Origin: Ichthyophis bannanicus
Taxonomy: Eukaryota > Chordata > Amphibia > Gymnophiona > Ichthyophiidae
Direction of reading: 5' to 3'
Assembly: GCA_033557465.1 (NCBI GenBank)
Contig: CM066045.1
Location: 136,979,596 to 137,043,595, forward strand
DNA: 64,000 nucleotides
The notes beneath the pieces are model-generated. The model did not search any database. It had not been told where the DNA came from and was given only the letters and a program-made list of their open reading frames with translations. Shown piece by piece: positions 61,974 through 64,000 of this stretch. The translations under genes were made by a program, and so were the position numbers. The number at the start of each line of letters is the position of its first letter. Position 1 is the first letter of the stretch.

Positions 61974-63825
61974 CTATGAGAGAAGGTCTGGTTGTAACCC
62001 CAGAGGTAGGGGGGAATCCACTGCCAGCTGAAGTAGAAGCTGAAACCAAGGCTGCCTCGGCCACCTGGGAGCTACCAGCAGGACCGAGGCCTTGTCCTGA
62101 AGAGTCTTGAAAAGAGTTCGGGCCACCAAAGGCGTGGGAGGAAACGCATACAGGAGGCTCTGAGACCAGGACATCAGAAAAGCATCTGGTGCTATCCTCA
62201 AAGGATGCGGTTGCCTGGAGCAGAACTTGGGCAGTTGCTTGTTTAGTGGACTGGCAAAGAGATCTATCCAAGGGAGACCCCACTTCAGGAAGATCTTTTG
62301 AACGACCAAGGGATGCAGCTGCCACTCGTGGGGCTGTAGAATTCTGCTCAACCAGTCGGCCAGGCAGTTCTCCTGTCCTGGAAGGTACACCGCCTTGAGA
62401 AGCATGTTGTGCTTCAGGGCAAAGGAACAAAGGTCCTGAGTCTCTCGACAAAGGAGCTTGGACCCAGTCCCACCCTGTTTGTTCACATAAAACATGGCTA
62501 CCTGGTTGTCTGTTTGAATCAAGACTGAGCGGTGAGCCAGGGCCGGAGAAAAAGCCTTGAGAGCCAAGCGGATAGCTCGAAGTTCCAGGAGATTGATTTG
62601 TTGGGCTGCTTCCCAGGGAGACCAGAGGCCCTGAGTGCACTTGTCTAGACGATGAGCACCCCAGCCTTTCAGAGAGGCGTCGGTGGTGAGGACCACCGAG
62701 TATTCTGGCATTTGGAAAGGCATCCCCTTCAGATTGGGTGGATGTAGCCACTAGCTGAGGGAGGCCAAAAGGGGTCTGGACACCTTTATCCTGTCTCTTA
62801 GGTGGCCTGTGGCTTGAGACCACTGAGTCCGAAGGCACCACTGTGCAGGCCTCATATGGAGCCTGGCATTGGGAGTCACATGCACTGTCGAAGCCATGTG
62901 GCCCAGAAGTCTGAGGCAGAGTCTGGCGGAGACCAGGGGTTTGTTTAGAAACTGTTTGGCCACGTCCATCAGCCTGTGGGCCCTGTCTTCTGGCAAAAAT
63001 GCCTTTGCCAGTTGAGAATCCAACCTTGCCCCTATGAACTCCAAGTTCTGGGAGGGGAGCAAAGTGGACTTTGTGAAGTTTATGACAAAGCCCGCGTTTT
63101 GAAGCAGAGCAATGGTTCTGAGGGTGGCTTGTCTGGCCTCCAGGAATGTCTGACCTCTGAGCCAGTCGTCCAGATAGGGAAAGACAAAGATGCCCTGATT
63201 TCTCAGGTAGGTCGCTACAACTGCCAGGCACTTGGTAAAGATCCTGGGAGCGGAGGTCAGGCCAAAAGGTAGTACTCTGTACTGATAATGGTTTCCTCCC
63301 ACAATGAACCTGAGGTACTTTTCTGTGGTCTGGATGAATGAGGATGTGAGTGTACGCATCCTTTAGATCTAAGGAGCATAGCCAATCTCCCTGCTGGAGG
63401 TAGGGCAGAAGTGTCCCAAGAGTAAGCATCTTGAACTTCTCTTTCTCTAGGAACTTGTTGAGGTTCCTGAGGTCCAGAATGGGTCGAAGGCCACCGGTCC
63501 TTTTGGGTACCAGGAAATACCTGGAGTAGAATCCGTGACCTTGCAAGTGGGGAGGCACAGGCTCCACCGCCCTGTCCACCAACAGACCATGAAGCTCTTG
63601 TAGAAGAAGGTCTGTGTGCAGGGGAGGCCTTGGAGGCTCCCCTGGAAAATATGGTGGAGGCAGTTGGTAAAAATGGAGGGCATAGCCCTTGTGGACTATC
63701 TCCAGCACCCAACTGTCCCCGGTGATAAGGGGCCACTGGTGGGCAAAGAGGGCGAGGTAACCTCCTGTGCAGGGTTGGGGGAGCAGTGGAGGAGAGGCTA
63801 CGCTCAAGGAGTCAAAAATCCCCAC
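61974..63825 (-). pseudogene. DIRS reverse transcriptase-RNase H, two lesions
   Basis: RT begins in one frame (GHGFYSRYFLVPKRTGGLRP, LDLRNLNKFLEKEKFKML, WLCSLDLKDAYTHI, IHPDHRK). It changes frame at a four-T run at 63319-63322 (one extra base) and continues YLRFIVGGNHYQYRVLPFGL, APRIFTKCLAVVATYLRNQG, VFPYLDDWL (YLDD at 63165-63176) to a TAG at 62751-62753. The same frame continues into RNase H (VVLTTDASLKGWGAH, NLLELRAIRLALKAF, IQTDNQVAMFYVNKQGG) to 61974. Apart from these two changes the protein is well conserved. It copies the element RNA into cDNA. Confidence 0.85.
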
Positions 63826-64000
63826 CCTGCTGAGTGGTAGCAGGGGCCTGAGGCTCGGGGTCCTCTGCCTACGTGGCCCATTACCCTGGCCCTTGGCTTG
63901 CTGACCCTAGGGGGCAGCTTGGGCAGCCTGATACTGAGGGTACTGTTTGTAGGCAGTGCCCTTCCTCGGGTAAAATGACTTTTTACCCGAGCCCCCCTTA

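Larger units (their letters stand above)
60367..64000 (-). mobile_element. DIRS retrotransposon, 3' part, runs off the window
   Basis: Minus-strand element with RT, RNase H and tyrosine recombinase in order. Its 3' end at 60367-60740 has a perfect 59-bp inverted repeat (60367-60425 / 60646-60704) and a direct repeat of tcagtcctcacatatgggtg (60420 and 60721). This is the expected terminal plus internal complementary layout of DIRS. The 5' end lies beyond 64000. Lesions are few: one frameshift, one nonsense in RT/RH and one stop further upstream (about 63905). Confidence 0.88.

Noticed and set aside
61903..63825. A single 640-residue protein
   Set aside because: Only its first third is DIRS RT. 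After the one-base shift near 63320 the true RT/RH continues in another frame, so the remainder is not the genuine product.

Overview
This is nuclear DNA of a vertebrate, most likely a large-genome amphibian. A caecilian is my best guess, but that is inference from repeat content and not proven. Non-LTR retrotransposons, DIRS elements and Penelope elements fill most of the window. They stand next to spliced host exons with GT-AG introns, and nothing resembles bacterial organisation. The mix of CR1, L2, R4/Dong-like, L1, Penelope/Neptune, DIRS, a Gmr1-like Ty3 element, hAT DNA transposons and tRNA-SINEs fits amphibian genomes.

Only one host gene is supported: RBM7, the RNA-binding subunit of the nuclear exosome targeting (NEXT) complex, on the + strand. 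Four coding exons are present (30340-30429, 31168-31330, 32466-32571, 37966-38068), with a promoter carrying a tandemly duplicated NRF1-type palindrome just upstream. I found no terminal coding exon, so everything after 38068 (at least 25.9 kb) appears to be intron 4, packed with nested transposons.

Layout: 1-4708, CR1 scrap and Gmr1-like Ty3/gypsy element (SCAN-like capsid, protease, integrase, no reverse transcriptase). 4709-9960, R4/Dong-like LINE fragments around an L2 LINE that holds a CR1 insertion. 9960-13200, old repeats including a decayed L2-type LINE. 13200-14290, DIRS fragment. 14300-17930, minus-strand Penelope element split by a CR1. 18060-21205, CR1 with tandem repeats upstream of ORF1 and a SINE in ORF2. 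21600-23900, second Penelope with a GIY-YIG remnant. 24421-24832, foldback repeat with a SINE in its loop. 27790-29653, hAT transposon with an exact 8-bp target duplication, carrying an intronless copy of part of a cellular coiled-coil gene that resembles CCDC150. 30180-38068, RBM7 with a MITE, CR1 and SINEs in its introns. 39085-49128, DIRS element interrupted by an L2 with CCAAT-box monomers at its 5' end. 49882-53645, second L2 of the same group. 53646-57756, L1 ORF2 interrupted by an ORF1-only (HAL1-like) element with a 13-bp target duplication. 57757-60366, another L2. 60367-64000, 3' part of a fairly intact DIRS element.

The most notable observations are the hAT-borne gene fragment, repeated CCAAT-box 5' arrays in two L2 copies (one with a chimeric 5' end and an ORF1 repeat open in all three frames), the HAL1-like insertion, and two SINE families that share a tRNA head but carry different LINE-type tails.
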